Positions 18,052 through 27,951 are shown, counted from the stretch's first letter. The stretch: 64,000 nucleotides of DNA from Hyphomicrobiales bacterium (GCA_900468535.1 UBTY01000041.1:1-64000), one strand, 5' to 3'. A program made the numbers and translations. Notes: generated by a model not told the origin, from the letters alone.

Positions 18052-18097
18052 GAATTAAGTATGGGAATAGATCGCGCATTACCCTCATACTTAATTC
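18052..18097. promoter_or_regulatory. 12-bp inverted repeat, candidate ROK operator
   Basis: Two perfect 12-bp arms (GAATTAAGTATG at 18052-18063 and CATACTTAATTC at 18086-18097) are separated by 22 bases. The element is in the 229-base gap between the sugar operon and the divergent ROK repressor. AT-rich paired sites are typical of ROK repressors (NagC, Mlc, XylR), so it is a strong candidate for their common operator. Confidence 0.6.
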
Positions 18098-18199
18098 GAT
18101 AATGTAACTCATTTCGCCATCATCTCGAGGCTTTTCTGCCGATTGAAAAAAGTTGACTTGCCGTGGGAGTTCAGTCCAAAACGCAAGAAGGAGGCGGCC

Positions 18200-19387
18200 A
18201 TGCAAAATATCAACGAACTCTTCCTCGACCACGATTCGCCGGCCGGCCGGCTCGTTCGAGGGCTCGCAGCCTTCGGCGCGGCGACAGCGGGGCAGCTTTC
18301 AAAATCAACAGGTCTTGGCCGCTCAACGGTTTCAACGGCCCTCACGGAACTCAGGGACGCTGGCATCGTCATCGACGTCGATGCCAAGGCGAGCGGCTTC
18401 GGGCGTCCGTCACAGCTGCTTTCGCTTAGTCCCGGATCGGGCCGCTGCGCCGGCGTTCTGCTGGGGCTCGGCGAAATCCGCATCGTTATCTGCGACATGA
18501 CGCATGCGGTGCTATCCGACGTCTGGATTCCGATCCGCCGCGACTACACGCCGGAAGAGGCGGCAGACCAGGTTCGAGATAGCCTGACAACGCAATGCCA
18601 ATCGCTCGGTATCACCATAGCGGACCTCCTAGGCGTCGGCGTGGCGATTTCCGCGCCGCTCAGCTACGACGGCAAGGTGCTGAACGGCGACGTCCTGCCG
18701 ACATGGGCAGGCGTCGACCTCGCAGAGATATTTTCGACGCGACTGGATTGCCCACTGCATGCCGAAAATGAGAGCCATTGCGGCGCGCTCGCCGAGATGA
18801 CCTGGGGCTCGACGGTCGGGGAAAGCGACTTCATCCTCTATAAGTTCGATCTCGGCGTTGGAGGTGCGATCGTGCGTGACGGTGCGGTTGTCCGCGGCGT
18901 CAGCGGGAGTGCCGCCGAGTTCGGCCATATCGTTCTGGACCCCGATGGCGCCTATTGCCGTTGCGGCAATCGCGGCTGCCTCCAGACCTATGTCGGCGGC
19001 TATCACCTCATCCGCCGCGCCGAGGAATTCAGCGGCCAACCCGTAACCATCGATCAGTTCGTGGAGCGCGCCCGTGAGGGCCGCATCGGCTATAGGCGCT
19101 TCATCGAAGATGCCGCCGAGAAGGCGGGCTGGGGCATGGGCATAACGTCGTCAATCCTGAACCCGCCGCTCTTTGTCATCGCCGGCAAGCTCGCGACGAT
19201 CGGGAAAGCCTTCCTGGAGCCCCTGGAGCGGAGCTTCAATCGCCACACGCTGCAGCATCCGGACCTTCCCGGCGTCAGCGCCCCGCGCTTCGTCGTGGCC
19301 AAATTCCTCGGCAATGACGACACCGTCATGGGCGCCGTCGCGCTTGTGCTGCGACAACACGGGCGCATCGTCAGCCCGACGACATAG
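18200..19387 (+). CDS. ROK family transcriptional repressor
   Basis: About 395 residues. An N-terminal winged helix (AATAGQLSKSTGLGRSTVSTALTEL) precedes a ROK sugar-kinase-like domain. That domain shows GVGVAISAPLSYDGKV, GVGGAIVRDGAVVRGVSGSAAEFGH and the zinc-binding CRCGNRGCLQT. The start at 18200 is chosen because AAGGAGG lies six bases upstream. It is divergent from the sugar importer and very likely represses it until a sugar or sugar derivative binds. Confidence 0.92.
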   Translation: MQNINELFLDHDSPAGRLVRGLAAFGAATAGQLSKSTGLGRSTVSTALTELRDAGIVIDVDAKASGFGRPSQLLSLSPGSGRCAGVLLGLGEIRIVICDMTHAVLSDVWIPIRRDYTPEEAADQVRDSLTTQCQSLGITIADLLGVGVAISAPLSYDGKVLNGDVLPTWAGVDLAEIFSTRLDCPLHAENESHCGALAEMTWGSTVGESDFILYKFDLGVGGAIVRDGAVVRGVSGSAAEFGHIVLDPDGAYCRCGNRGCLQTYVGGYHLIRRAEEFSGQPVTIDQFVERAREGRIGYRRFIEDAAEKAGWGMGITSSILNPPLFVIAGKLATIGKAFLEPLERSFNRHTLQHPDLPGVSAPRFVVAKFLGNDDTVMGAVALVLRQHGRIVSPTT

Positions 19388-19425
19388 CCTGTGCCGGGCA
19401 AAGCGGCAGCCTGAGTGCGCCGCCT

Positions 19426-21368
19426 TCAGATGGCGCCACGGAGCTCGAGCAACTCGGTCTGGCCGCTTCGACCCTTGACGCTGACGACGCCAACTGGTGC
19501 GAGTTCGAAAGACTGTCCGACGGCATCCCGGATCGCGCCGCTGACGAGTATCGAGGTTCCATACTGTCGATTGAGTCCCTCGAGACGCGAGGCAATGTTC
19601 ACCGTGTCACCGATCGCCGTGTACTGGAGCCGCGCCTCGGCGCCGACACTTCCAACCACCGCGGCACCGGTGTGCAGTCCGAAACGCGTGATGAGCACAG
19701 GGCGTCCACTCGAACTATTCGCATGATTCATGGCATCGACGGCCTGCTTCATAGCCAACGCGCAATGGCACGCATGCTCGATGTGATCAGGATCGTGCAG
19801 GGGAGCGTTCCACATGGCGAGGATGGCATCGCCCATATATTGCACGATCGTGCCGCCGTGACGCTCGACGATCTTGTTGAGGGCTTCGAAATACTCGGAC
19901 AGGAGAGTGACGACCTCCTCCGGCGACTTCTCTTCCGAGATCGTCGTGAAGTCGCGGATATCGGTGAAGAGCACGGTGACGTCCTGCCGGACGGCGGCGC
20001 CCACATTCGCCTGACCAGCGATCACGATTCTGCGGACGAGTTCCCGGGGCACGTAGAGCGAAAAGGTGCTGATTGCATGTCGTGCCGATCGCAGCGCCTT
20101 AGCCAGCGCATTCACCTCGGAAATCCATGAATGGACGATCCGACTTTCGCGGACCTCCAGCTTGCCCAACTGCGCTGCCTCTTCGGCAAGCACATAAAGC
20201 GATCGGCTGACAAGGCGCGATATGAAGATCGCCGCCAGGATGCCCAATACCAGACAGGCCGCTGCGATTGCGAGATTTCGCTTCAGTCTCTGTTCAACCG
20301 GCCCCACCAGGTCGCTCAGCGGCGCGACGATCGCGACAGTATATTTTCTCCCGAGTCCAGCGACCGCCTCATGAAAGACCTCAGCAAGATATTCGCGTCC
20401 GCCAGCCTGAAAATGAGTAACGGTTCCTATCTCCGCACCACCGGATTCCAGGAGGTGAGCGACCGCAGGGAGCGCCGGATCGGCGTGCGCAAGGTCCGCC
20501 AGTGAAGCTTCCCTGCCGCGGCGTAGCCGACCCCTGACTTCGCTCATCACGTTCCTGTCCGAATGGACGATCAGATGCGCATCCTGGTCGAAAACATATG
20601 CCCGGGCATGTTCTGATACCGTGCTGATATCGACGATGTCTCCGAGCGTGACCAGCATGACGTCGGCACCGACCACCACATGCGGGTTCGACGCGGTAGG
20701 CGTTGCTACTGTCATGGTCAGGAAATTGGTTGATGCGGAGATATAGGGGCCGACGGAGACCGCCTTGCCGGAGCCGACGGCAGCCGTGTACCAGGGCCGA
20801 GTGCGTGGATCGAAAATATCGTCGCGATCGGCACCCTTCTCAGCAGCTGCATATCCTTGCCATAGAAGGTCCAGACCGTGTTGGGCCCACCATTCGACCG
20901 GTCGATCGTGCGCACGGCATAGGCCGCCCCGGTAGGTGCGTTCACATCAGCGCGCCATTCGGAATTACCAGCGGCATCGACGACCTGAACGTAGCTGCCG
21001 TCGGGATAGCCTGCGTATAGGTTATCGACGCGAAACGACGATCGGAGAACGTTCAACAGAAACGCCTCCTTGGTGTCCACATCATAGGGAGGTGGCGTCG
21101 TCATCTCCGGCACCGCTGATGCTGCCACGATTGCCGAATAGCCTTCCCGAAAGACGTTGCGGTAGTCCTCGATGACCCTCAACCCGAGCTGCCGCATCTG
21201 GGCTTCGCCCGTCGACAACGCGGCGAATTTTCCTTGGGTATAGGTGATGAAGATGAGCGGGAGCGAGGTGCAGGCCAATAGCCCCAGGATGATGACGCTC
21301 AGATGCAGCCGCAAGGGCATGGCCCAGGTAACCAGGACTCCCCTCAGCTTCCTCCAGCCTTGCCCCAT
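19426..21368 (-). pseudogene. Frameshifted Cache-domain class III adenylate/guanylate cyclase
   Basis: One gene is split into two frames. The upstream part (21368 to about 20840) encodes a TM segment (LHLSVIILGLLACTSLPLIFI) and the first part of a periplasmic Cache-like sensor. The downstream part encodes the rest: in the frame of the second part the sequence just before 20715 reads EKGADRDDIFDPRTRPWYTAAV, the classic Cache continuation. It is followed by TM2, a HAMP-like linker and a cyclase domain with metal aspartates in LFTDIRDFT and YMGDAILAMW. The frames meet near 20838-20842; the simplest explanation is a 4-base loss. The restored protein would be about 645 residues. It may be a true pseudogene or an assembly error. 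Confidence 0.8.
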
Positions 21369-21561
21369 ATCCCCGCCCTTGCCAGCGCACCCGTGACAGC
21401 TTGGCTAGATAAGCGAATAGACCACGGTCCGGTCAAGCGCAGTGTATCGGGTCACGGCGTCAGCGACGCAGCTTGGCGATTCCCACCCGCTCCAAGGCCG
21501 TAACGAGAGAAGACGAGCATCTTGTTCGCAAGTAACCGACTACACGGACGGTTTCACCGCG

Positions 21562-22035
21562 CTAGTCGACTGCGTCTGAGACAGCAAGTCTTTGCGCGGT
21601 CGGTCGAGAAACGACATAGAGGGCGCAGCCCCCAAGCACTATCGCGACAAAGAGCGCAAGCCAGATGCTTGGCGAAGCGATAAGGATAAAGGCGCCGTAT
21701 CCACCCGATATGCCTGCAACCGCCAAGACCTTCGCCTTCCACGGAATCGCACCGCTTTCACGCCAGGCCCGCAAAACCGGACCGCACCAGCGATTGGCGA
21801 GAAGATAGGCTTCGAACCTTGGAGACGAACGCGCAAAAAACCAGGCTGCGAGTATGAGGAAAATCGTCGTCGGCATCAAAGGAACGAGCGCACCAATAAT
21901 GCCGAGCGCGGCCATGAGGCAGCCTAGCGCGAAATAGATGCCTCTCACGATCCAATGCCGTGGAGCTGACGGGCTGGTTCCGGAGATATCGGGTTGAGGA
22001 CGATCGATCATCGGACTTCGACAGATACCTTTCAT
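21562..22035 (-). CDS. DUF454 (YbaN-like) inner-membrane protein
   Basis: This protein of up to 157 residues has the YbaN/DUF454 signature LGCLMAALGIIGALVPLMPTTIFLILAAWFFARSSPRFEAYLL, followed by a second pair of hydrophobic segments. Function is not established for the family. The start is uncertain: ATG 22035 and ATG 22011 both lack a strong ribosome-binding site. It stands alone between the cyclase and the protease. Confidence 0.83.
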   Translation of the reverse strand: MKGICRSPMIDRPQPDISGTSPSAPRHWIVRGIYFALGCLMAALGIIGALVPLMPTTIFLILAAWFFARSSPRFEAYLLANRWCGPVLRAWRESGAIPWKAKVLAVAGISGGYGAFILIASPSIWLALFVAIVLGGCALYVVSRPTAQRLAVSDAVD

Positions 22036-22154
22036 TCAACCCGATACAGCCAAGCACACGCAGTCTTGAGAACTCCGGGCGTTGCGACGTTCAGCGCACG
22101 TCACGCCGTGCCAACGCTCCCAATCTAACGCCTCCGTGTTCAATGGTCACTCTC

Positions 22155-23114
22155 TCAACCCTTTCTTTTCGTTGGACGAACAACACGATGTTCGACCCGA
22201 CCCAGCACTGAGAAGATCAGGACCTCGACGTCGGTATCGATCGTCGCGCCATCAAGCAGCCGAACAATATCGTCAATGCCCGAGACGGGATGCCCGGCAA
22301 TCGCCAGAATGTAGTCACCATCGACAAGCCCCGCCCTTTCCGCAGGTCCACCGTCTTCGACACGACGCAGACGAACCGTCGTGCGTTGGTCGACACCGGC
22401 CTCCAGCGCGATCCGCCGATGCAGCTCGACGGTATCCGCGGCTATTCCAATGTAGCCTCGTCGCACCTCTCCGAAACGAAGGATATCCGAGACGACATGC
22501 TTGGCGGTGTTCGAGGCCACGGCGAAAGCGATGCTTTGCGCTCCGCGGATCACTGCCGTATTGACGCCGATGATCTGCCCTGCGGAGGAAACGAGCGGCC
22601 CGCCGGAATTTCCGGGGTTCAACGCCGCGTCGGTCTGAATGATATCGTCCATCAGGCGACCGCTGGCCGCGCGCATCGAACGGCCAAGCGCCGACACCAC
22701 GCCTGCCGTGACCGTCCACTCGAAACCGAGCGGATTGCCGATGGCAATCGCGACATGGCCACGCTTGAGAGCCTTTGAATCTGCGAGTTGCGCCCAGGCA
22801 CCGGCCCAGTCGTTGGCACGGATGAGAGCAAGATCGGTGTCCTCGTCGCGCCCGAGGACACGTCCTTCGACACGACCGCCGTCCGGCGTCTTCACGACAA
22901 CCGTTCGCGCGTCGCCTACGACATGGTTATTGGTCACGATTAGGCCATCCGGCGAGATCGCAAACCCGGAACCGTGTCCGGAATTGGCTCCCGACCGTTC
23001 AATCCGGCTCACCGCCGGTCCGACCAGATCGACAGCATTCGATACCGTTTCAGAATAGGCATCCAGCAGCCCGGCATCAGATGACGGCTGGATGTCGCGA
23101 TCAATGAACCCCAT
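22155..23114 (-). CDS. HtrA/Deg-type serine protease with PDZ domain
   Basis: About 319 residues. The trypsin-like domain shows the catalytic triad: His in IVTNNHVVG, Asp in DEDTDLALIRA and Ser in NPGNSGGPL. One PDZ domain follows (VEDGGPAERAGLVDGDYILAI). Unlike DegP/DegQ/DegS, there is no signal peptide or membrane anchor, so it is probably cytoplasmic. The start at 23114 has GAGGA eight bases upstream; an in-frame GTG at 23135 is less likely. Confidence 0.9.
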   Translation of the reverse strand: MGFIDRDIQPSSDAGLLDAYSETVSNAVDLVGPAVSRIERSGANSGHGSGFAISPDGLIVTNNHVVGDARTVVVKTPDGGRVEGRVLGRDEDTDLALIRANDWAGAWAQLADSKALKRGHVAIAIGNPLGFEWTVTAGVVSALGRSMRAASGRLMDDIIQTDAALNPGNSGGPLVSSAGQIIGVNTAVIRGAQSIAFAVASNTAKHVVSDILRFGEVRRGYIGIAADTVELHRRIALEAGVDQRTTVRLRRVEDGGPAERAGLVDGDYILAIAGHPVSGIDDIVRLLDGATIDTDVEVLIFSVLGRVEHRVVRPTKRKG

Positions 23115-23281
23115 GGGTAATCCTCGGACGCACACGGCGTCCAGCGTTAGGAAACGGCAGCGACGGCAGAAGCGAGGGGCTGTCGGTTCGACAGTTGAAC
23201 AAGAGGAGAAACAGGTGAGGTTGCGCCGAACCTATTTCAAGATGCCCGTCTGCCTGCTGCGATCAAACGGATCAACGACGC

Positions 23282-23313
23282 GAAAAGCCACCCCGAAGGT
23301 GTCGGGGGTGGCT
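23282..23313 (-). terminator. Intrinsic terminator of the DUF917/Dpp operon
   Basis: On the minus strand a 10-bp stem with a one-base bulge (AGCCACCCC / GGGGTGGCT core) is followed by TTTTCG. It lies about 25 bases after the last gene of the long minus-strand operon. Confidence 0.75.
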
Positions 23314-23337
23314 ATAAATTGGCTGCTCTATCGCCGA

Positions 23338-24429
23338 TCAGTGTTGGCGATCGAATGGATAGGGCGAGTAATCCGCGTTGTAGCCGAAGTAGCGCGGCCC
23401 AACCAAGGCGATCCCTTCCGGGGTCTGCCATTGCGGATTGCACGGAAAGGCGAGCGCAACGAGACGCAGGCCATAGCGCAGCGAATCCGCCGTTACCGGG
23501 TTGCCGCTTTCGGCTTCCAGCAGCGTGATCAGATCGGGTGTCGTGCAGATGATTTCGCCGTCGCGCTCTGCCATCAGAAACTCGTTCTGAAAGTCGAGTT
23601 TGAAGTCGTGGCCCTTCCACTCCTCAAGGCCGTCGAACCTCGCGCTGCCGCGAGCAAAGCCTCCCACCGTGCGCCGATCTATATCTCTGACGCGACCGTT
23701 GAAGATGATCTTTGCTCCAAGCATTCGAACGACAGCAGAGACCGGATCGGCATGCGCGGCGCGTGTCTCGCGAAGAGTCCTGCCGAGATTTGCGCACAGG
23801 GACAACGTGCCGCGCACGACTGCCTTCTTCGCCGTTTCTCCGCTCATGGGATAGAAAGCGAGAAGCGCCGAGCCCCCCATCTCTACCGTTGCAGCACGGG
23901 CGAGACGCTCGGTCCACGCATTGCTGACGGTCTCCAGCACAAGACTGTTGCCCTTGTCGTCGCAGAGCACCATCGGGGTCGCCGAAACGCCATGCATCGT
24001 GAACGTGACCATCTGCAGTTCCGGATAGGCTCTGCCCATCCCGTCACCATCAACGAGAGGCAGACCGCTTGCCGCTGCCACCACGAATGGCGTCGTCGAA
24101 TTGACGCCGCCCGCCTCGCCGCAGAGAACCGCATCAATCTTCCGGCCCAGCAGCTGCTCAAGCTTGCGAAACGCCACGATCAGCTCATCGCCCTGTGGTA
24201 GCTTCTCCGTCATCACGGTAGGGGCACCCATCATGCAGACTGGCACGACAAGCGCATCATCAGGAAGATCTTCGACATCGACGAGCTTCACCGGCCCATG
24301 CCTTCGGATCGCTTCCTGGGCCATCAGCTTGCCAACGTAGGGGTCGCCGCCGCCACCGGTGCCAAGTATCGCTCCACCGATCGCGATATCGTCGAGATCT
24401 TCAGCATAAATAGTTCTGAGTATCTTCAT
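23338..24429 (-). CDS. DUF917 family protein (copy 1)
   Basis: This 363-residue protein has the DUF917 hallmark IGGAILGTGGGGDPYVGKL near residue 20, followed by PVCMMGAPTV and GLPLVDGDGMGRAYPELQM. The family (PF06032) has been renamed after an S-methyl-thiohydantoin desulfurase, which I recall but cannot verify here. It is the last gene of the operon, nine bases after the second DUF917 gene. The two copies share motifs throughout but are clearly diverged, so a heteromeric complex or two related substrates are possible. Confidence 0.9.
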   Translation of the reverse strand: MKILRTIYAEDLDDIAIGGAILGTGGGGDPYVGKLMAQEAIRRHGPVKLVDVEDLPDDALVVPVCMMGAPTVMTEKLPQGDELIVAFRKLEQLLGRKIDAVLCGEAGGVNSTTPFVVAAASGLPLVDGDGMGRAYPELQMVTFTMHGVSATPMVLCDDKGNSLVLETVSNAWTERLARAATVEMGGSALLAFYPMSGETAKKAVVRGTLSLCANLGRTLRETRAAHADPVSAVVRMLGAKIIFNGRVRDIDRRTVGGFARGSARFDGLEEWKGHDFKLDFQNEFLMAERDGEIICTTPDLITLLEAESGNPVTADSLRYGLRLVALAFPCNPQWQTPEGIALVGPRYFGYNADYSPYPFDRQH

Positions 24430-24438
24430 CGCTCTCTC

Positions 24439-25536
24439 CTAGGCGGCGCTCGTCGGCAGCGGCTCGAACGTCAATTCCGGGAAGCCGAAAGCCTTGGGAC
24501 CAACGATTTCAAGCGCGCGCGGCGTCTTGAGAAGATCGTGCGCCGGCAGGCCGATGACCGCCACGCGCTGACCGTAGCGCAGCATTTCCGTGGTGATGGG
24601 CTCGCCGGTATCGATCTCAAGGTTCATGATCAGGTCCGGCACCATCACTGCCGGCTTTTCATCGATCCACAGCACGAGGTTTTCGTTCTGGATCGCTATG
24701 CGCGCCTCCGATCCCGTCCATTCGCCGGTGCCCGTGATGATCGCGTGACCGCGAGAAAAACCACCCGTCAGCTCGCGCCTGATGTCGACGATCTTGCCCG
24801 TGAAGAACAGCTTTGCGCCAGTCGCCTCGACAACCCTGTCAACGACATTGTGACGCTTTGCTCTAGCATCGAGAACGGTACGACCGATGGACAATGCCTG
24901 CGAGACCGTCTTCGGAACGGCGCTGCGCTTGACGAAATCGCCGCGCATCGGAGCAACGGCAAATCCCGCACCGGCGCCCATCGCCACGGCCACGTCGCGC
25001 GCAAAACGCTCGAGCCAGAACATGTCGATGATGTCCTTGAAGACGACGACATTGCCTTTTTCGTCCGCGATCGCAGCCGGCGAGACGTCGGCTCCATAGA
25101 TCATGTAGGTCGTCATCTGCACTTCAGGGAAGGCACGGCCCATGCCGTCGCCATCCACCACCGGCAGCCCTGCAAGCGCAGCCGCGATGATCGGTTCGAT
25201 CGAGTTCGACCCGCCGATTTCGGCCGAAATGACCGCGGAGACTTTGACGCCCGCCGTTTCTTCGACCGCACGCATGGCGCGGTAGCATTCGCCGCCTTCT
25301 TCGATTTTCTCAACGCCAACCACTGGCGCGCCAATACCACCGACCTCGGCAACCCAGTCGTCGTCCTTCAGCGCTTCGAGCGGAATCACGCGGACTTCGG
25401 CGCCCTTCCGGATCAGTTCACGTGCGCGCAGCATACCGACATAGGGATTGCCTCCACCGCCGGTTCCCAGGAGCGCAGCACCGATCGACAATGGGAGGAG
25501 ATCCTCTTCCCGGAGCAGATAACCTTCAGCGGGCAT
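24439..25536 (-). CDS. DUF917 family protein (copy 2)
   Basis: This 365-residue paralogue of the downstream gene shares the glycine-rich LLGTGGGGNPYVGML and LPVVDGDGMGRAFPEVQM motifs. Its start overlaps the end of the HyuA-like gene by 11 bases, so expression is tightly linked. The C-terminal part carries FSRGHAIITGTGEWTG, also present in diverged form in copy 1. Family enzymology is limited; hydantoin-type chemistry is suggested mainly by the HyuA-like neighbour. Confidence 0.9.
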   Translation of the reverse strand: MPAEGYLLREEDLLPLSIGAALLGTGGGGNPYVGMLRARELIRKGAEVRVIPLEALKDDDWVAEVGGIGAPVVGVEKIEEGGECYRAMRAVEETAGVKVSAVISAEIGGSNSIEPIIAAALAGLPVVDGDGMGRAFPEVQMTTYMIYGADVSPAAIADEKGNVVVFKDIIDMFWLERFARDVAVAMGAGAGFAVAPMRGDFVKRSAVPKTVSQALSIGRTVLDARAKRHNVVDRVVEATGAKLFFTGKIVDIRRELTGGFSRGHAIITGTGEWTGSEARIAIQNENLVLWIDEKPAVMVPDLIMNLEIDTGEPITTEMLRYGQRVAVIGLPAHDLLKTPRALEIVGPKAFGFPELTFEPLPTSAA

Positions 25537-27073
25537 TGAGCTCTCCTACCGCTTTCACACGAATACGAGTGGCGTTTCCGGGCAAGTAGGCAAGCGGCAC
25601 GTCTTCAACGTCGACGATCTCGATTGAATCACGGGCAGCACCTGCTGCAACCGCTGCGTCGATCGCCCGGTTCTTGGCATCCTCGAGCGACTTCTCGCGA
25701 CCGAGTTCCGCAAGTGCGTAAACGCGATCAACTTCGCCGGAAACCTGCGCGATCGCCGCACCGACGGCGTTTGCGACGCCGAAGTGGGCCGGCTTGATGA
25801 CCTCGAGGCCGGCAATCTGGCGCGTCACAAGGATCGAACCACCGCCAACGACGATGACCGGGAGTGGATCCGGCGAGAGGCGGGACCGTTCGACGCAATC
25901 CTCCAGCATATCGTGGATCTTCGACTGGGCGCGCTCCAGCAGGTCCGGTCCAAGATGCGAGACCTTGGACGCATCGCCGAGCTCGGCCTTGCCCGCCGCA
26001 ACCGTGATGTCGGTCGTCGTCATCGTGCTGCCGCCGAACACCAACGCCTCGGTCTTGATCCGGTATCCGACCGAGACTGGGCCGATCTTCAATCCATTCT
26101 GATCATCGACGACATGCGATCCGCCGCCGAGACCGATCGAAAATACGTCAGGCATGCGGAAATTGGTGCGCACGCCGCCAACCTCGACCGCAACAGTCGC
26201 CTGGCGCGGGAAGCCCTTCTGCAGAGAACCCACGTCCGAGGTGGTTCCGCCGATATCGACGACGATCGCGTCGCTGACGCCGGACAGGAAGGCTGCGCCG
26301 CGCATGGAGTTCGTCGGACCGGATGCGAAAGTCAGGACCGGGAACTGCTCCGCGAAGGCGGCATCCATCAAGGTGCCGTCGTTCTGCGTGAGGAAGAACT
26401 TGCCCTTGATACCCGCTTCCGCGATCGCCTTGCGGAAGGCATCGATGACGTGAGCAGAGAGATCACGCAGGCACGCATTCATGATCGCCGCGTTTTCACG
26501 CTCCAACAGGCCGATCCGGCCGATCTCGCTGGAAAGCGTGATGTGGGCGTCGGGAATGGCCTTTGCAAAAATCTCCGCCGCGCGCTTCTCGAAATCGCTG
26601 CTGACGGGTGAAAACACCGAGGTGATGGCGATCGTCCTGATGCCCTTGGACTTGATATCCTCGGCTATCCCAAGAAGCTCTTCTTCGTTCAATCGCGAAA
26701 TGACGCGGCCGTCGAACTCATTGCCGCCGTGAGCGAGGTAGGCATGGTTGCCGATCGCCTGCTTCAGATCCTCCGGCCAATCGACCATCGGCGGAAGGGA
26801 GGCTGTAGCCGGCAATCCGAGGCGGACAGCAGCGGTCTGGGCGAGATCACGGCGCTGAACGACCGCGTTCGTGAAATGCGTGGTGCCGATCATGACGAAA
26901 TCGACCGCGCCTGCATCCATCCCGGATGCGCTGAGGACGTCGCGCAGGGCATTAACGACCCCGCTCATGACATCGGCCGTGGTTGCCGATTTGACGCCGG
27001 CGATCACCTCCGGCCCGTTCATGATGACGGCGTCCGTATTGGTGCCGCCGACGTCAATACCAATCCTAATCAT
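25526..27073 (-). CDS. Hydantoinase/oxoprolinase (HyuA-like) protein, short form
   Basis: This 515-residue protein has the ATPase-fold start IRIGIDVGGTNTDAVIM, TTHFTNAVVQ, the FASGPTNSMRGAAFLSG motif and DIGGTTSDVG, all typical of the Hydantoinase A / 5-oxoprolinase family. Classical HyuA subunits are near 680-700 residues, so this form lacks the C-terminal domain. There is no HyuB. The family couples ATP hydrolysis to opening of cyclic amides such as hydantoins or 5-oxoproline. It starts five bases after the preceding ATPase gene, linking it to the importer. Confidence 0.9.
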   Translation of the reverse strand: MIRIGIDVGGTNTDAVIMNGPEVIAGVKSATTADVMSGVVNALRDVLSASGMDAGAVDFVMIGTTHFTNAVVQRRDLAQTAAVRLGLPATASLPPMVDWPEDLKQAIGNHAYLAHGGNEFDGRVISRLNEEELLGIAEDIKSKGIRTIAITSVFSPVSSDFEKRAAEIFAKAIPDAHITLSSEIGRIGLLERENAAIMNACLRDLSAHVIDAFRKAIAEAGIKGKFFLTQNDGTLMDAAFAEQFPVLTFASGPTNSMRGAAFLSGVSDAIVVDIGGTTSDVGSLQKGFPRQATVAVEVGGVRTNFRMPDVFSIGLGGGSHVVDDQNGLKIGPVSVGYRIKTEALVFGGSTMTTTDITVAAGKAELGDASKVSHLGPDLLERAQSKIHDMLEDCVERSRLSPDPLPVIVVGGGSILVTRQIAGLEVIKPAHFGVANAVGAAIAQVSGEVDRVYALAELGREKSLEDAKNRAIDAAVAAGAARDSIEIVDVEDVPLAYLPGNATRIRVKAVGELNAR

Positions 27074-27078
27074 CAGTC

Positions 27079-27951
27079 TTAACCTCGTTCGTGATGTTCT
27101 GTTTGACGGCTTTGCCTAAGCGCGAGCAGTGTCTCGGCTGTCGGCATTTCGCCATCGATCAAAGGTATCTTGGGGCGCATCGCCTCCTCCTCTTCCGAGA
27201 TGACCGGAACGGATGCGAGAAGCAGGCGTGTGTAGTCGTGAGAGGGGTTCTCGAAGACAGAAGCGGCACTTCCCGTCTCGACGATCTGGCCGCGGTAGAG
27301 GACGCCGACCGAACGTGCGAAGTTTCGCATCAGGCTGAGGTCGTGCGATATGAAAAGGTAGGTCAGCTGCATCTGCTGCCCGAGTTCGCTGAGAAGCTCG
27401 ATCACGCGCGCCTGAACCGATACGTCGAGCGCAGAGGTGGGTTCATCAAGCACAAGCAGTTTTGGCTCGACGGCGAGCGCGCGTGCGATCGCAACGCGCT
27501 GCTTTTGACCGCCTGAAAGTTCGTGCGGGTAACGCTCGGCGAAATGCGCCGGCAACTGCACCATCTCGAGAAGTTCGCCCACACGCTTCTGCCTGTTTCC
27601 GGAATAGGAATGGGCAACGAGCGGCACAGCGACAGACTGACCGACCGTACGACGTGGATTGAGAGAGGAACCCGGATTCTGGAACACCATCTGAACCGCG
27701 CGACTATGACCGCTGGACCGATCGGCGAGCCCCTCGCCGTTGATCAGGATGTCGCCGCTGTCAGGCTTTTCCAGGCCCATGATCATTCGTGCGATCGTCG
27801 ATTTTCCAGAGCCGCTCTCGCCGGCAAGCCCGTAGACCTGCCCTTTCTCGATAGAGAAGGAGACATTGTCGACGGCCTTCACCTCCCCGATCCTGCGACC
27901 GAACGCATTGCGGATAGGAAAGGACTTACTGAGGTTTCGAATTTCCAGCAT
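27079..27951 (-). CDS. Peptide-type ABC transporter ATPase (DppF-like)
   Basis: This 290-residue ATPase has Walker A GLAGESGSGKSTIARMI, signature LSGGQKQRVAIARALAVEP and Walker B LLVLDEPTSALD. The C-terminal tail (RLLLASVPVI) matches the oligopeptide-transporter C-domain, though the usual Cys-rich iron-sulfur motif is not evident. It lies eight bases after the DppD-like gene. Confidence 0.93.
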   Translation of the reverse strand: MLEIRNLSKSFPIRNAFGRRIGEVKAVDNVSFSIEKGQVYGLAGESGSGKSTIARMIMGLEKPDSGDILINGEGLADRSSGHSRAVQMVFQNPGSSLNPRRTVGQSVAVPLVAHSYSGNRQKRVGELLEMVQLPAHFAERYPHELSGGQKQRVAIARALAVEPKLLVLDEPTSALDVSVQARVIELLSELGQQMQLTYLFISHDLSLMRNFARSVGVLYRGQIVETGSAASVFENPSHDYTRLLLASVPVISEEEEAMRPKIPLIDGEMPTAETLLALRQSRQTEHHERG

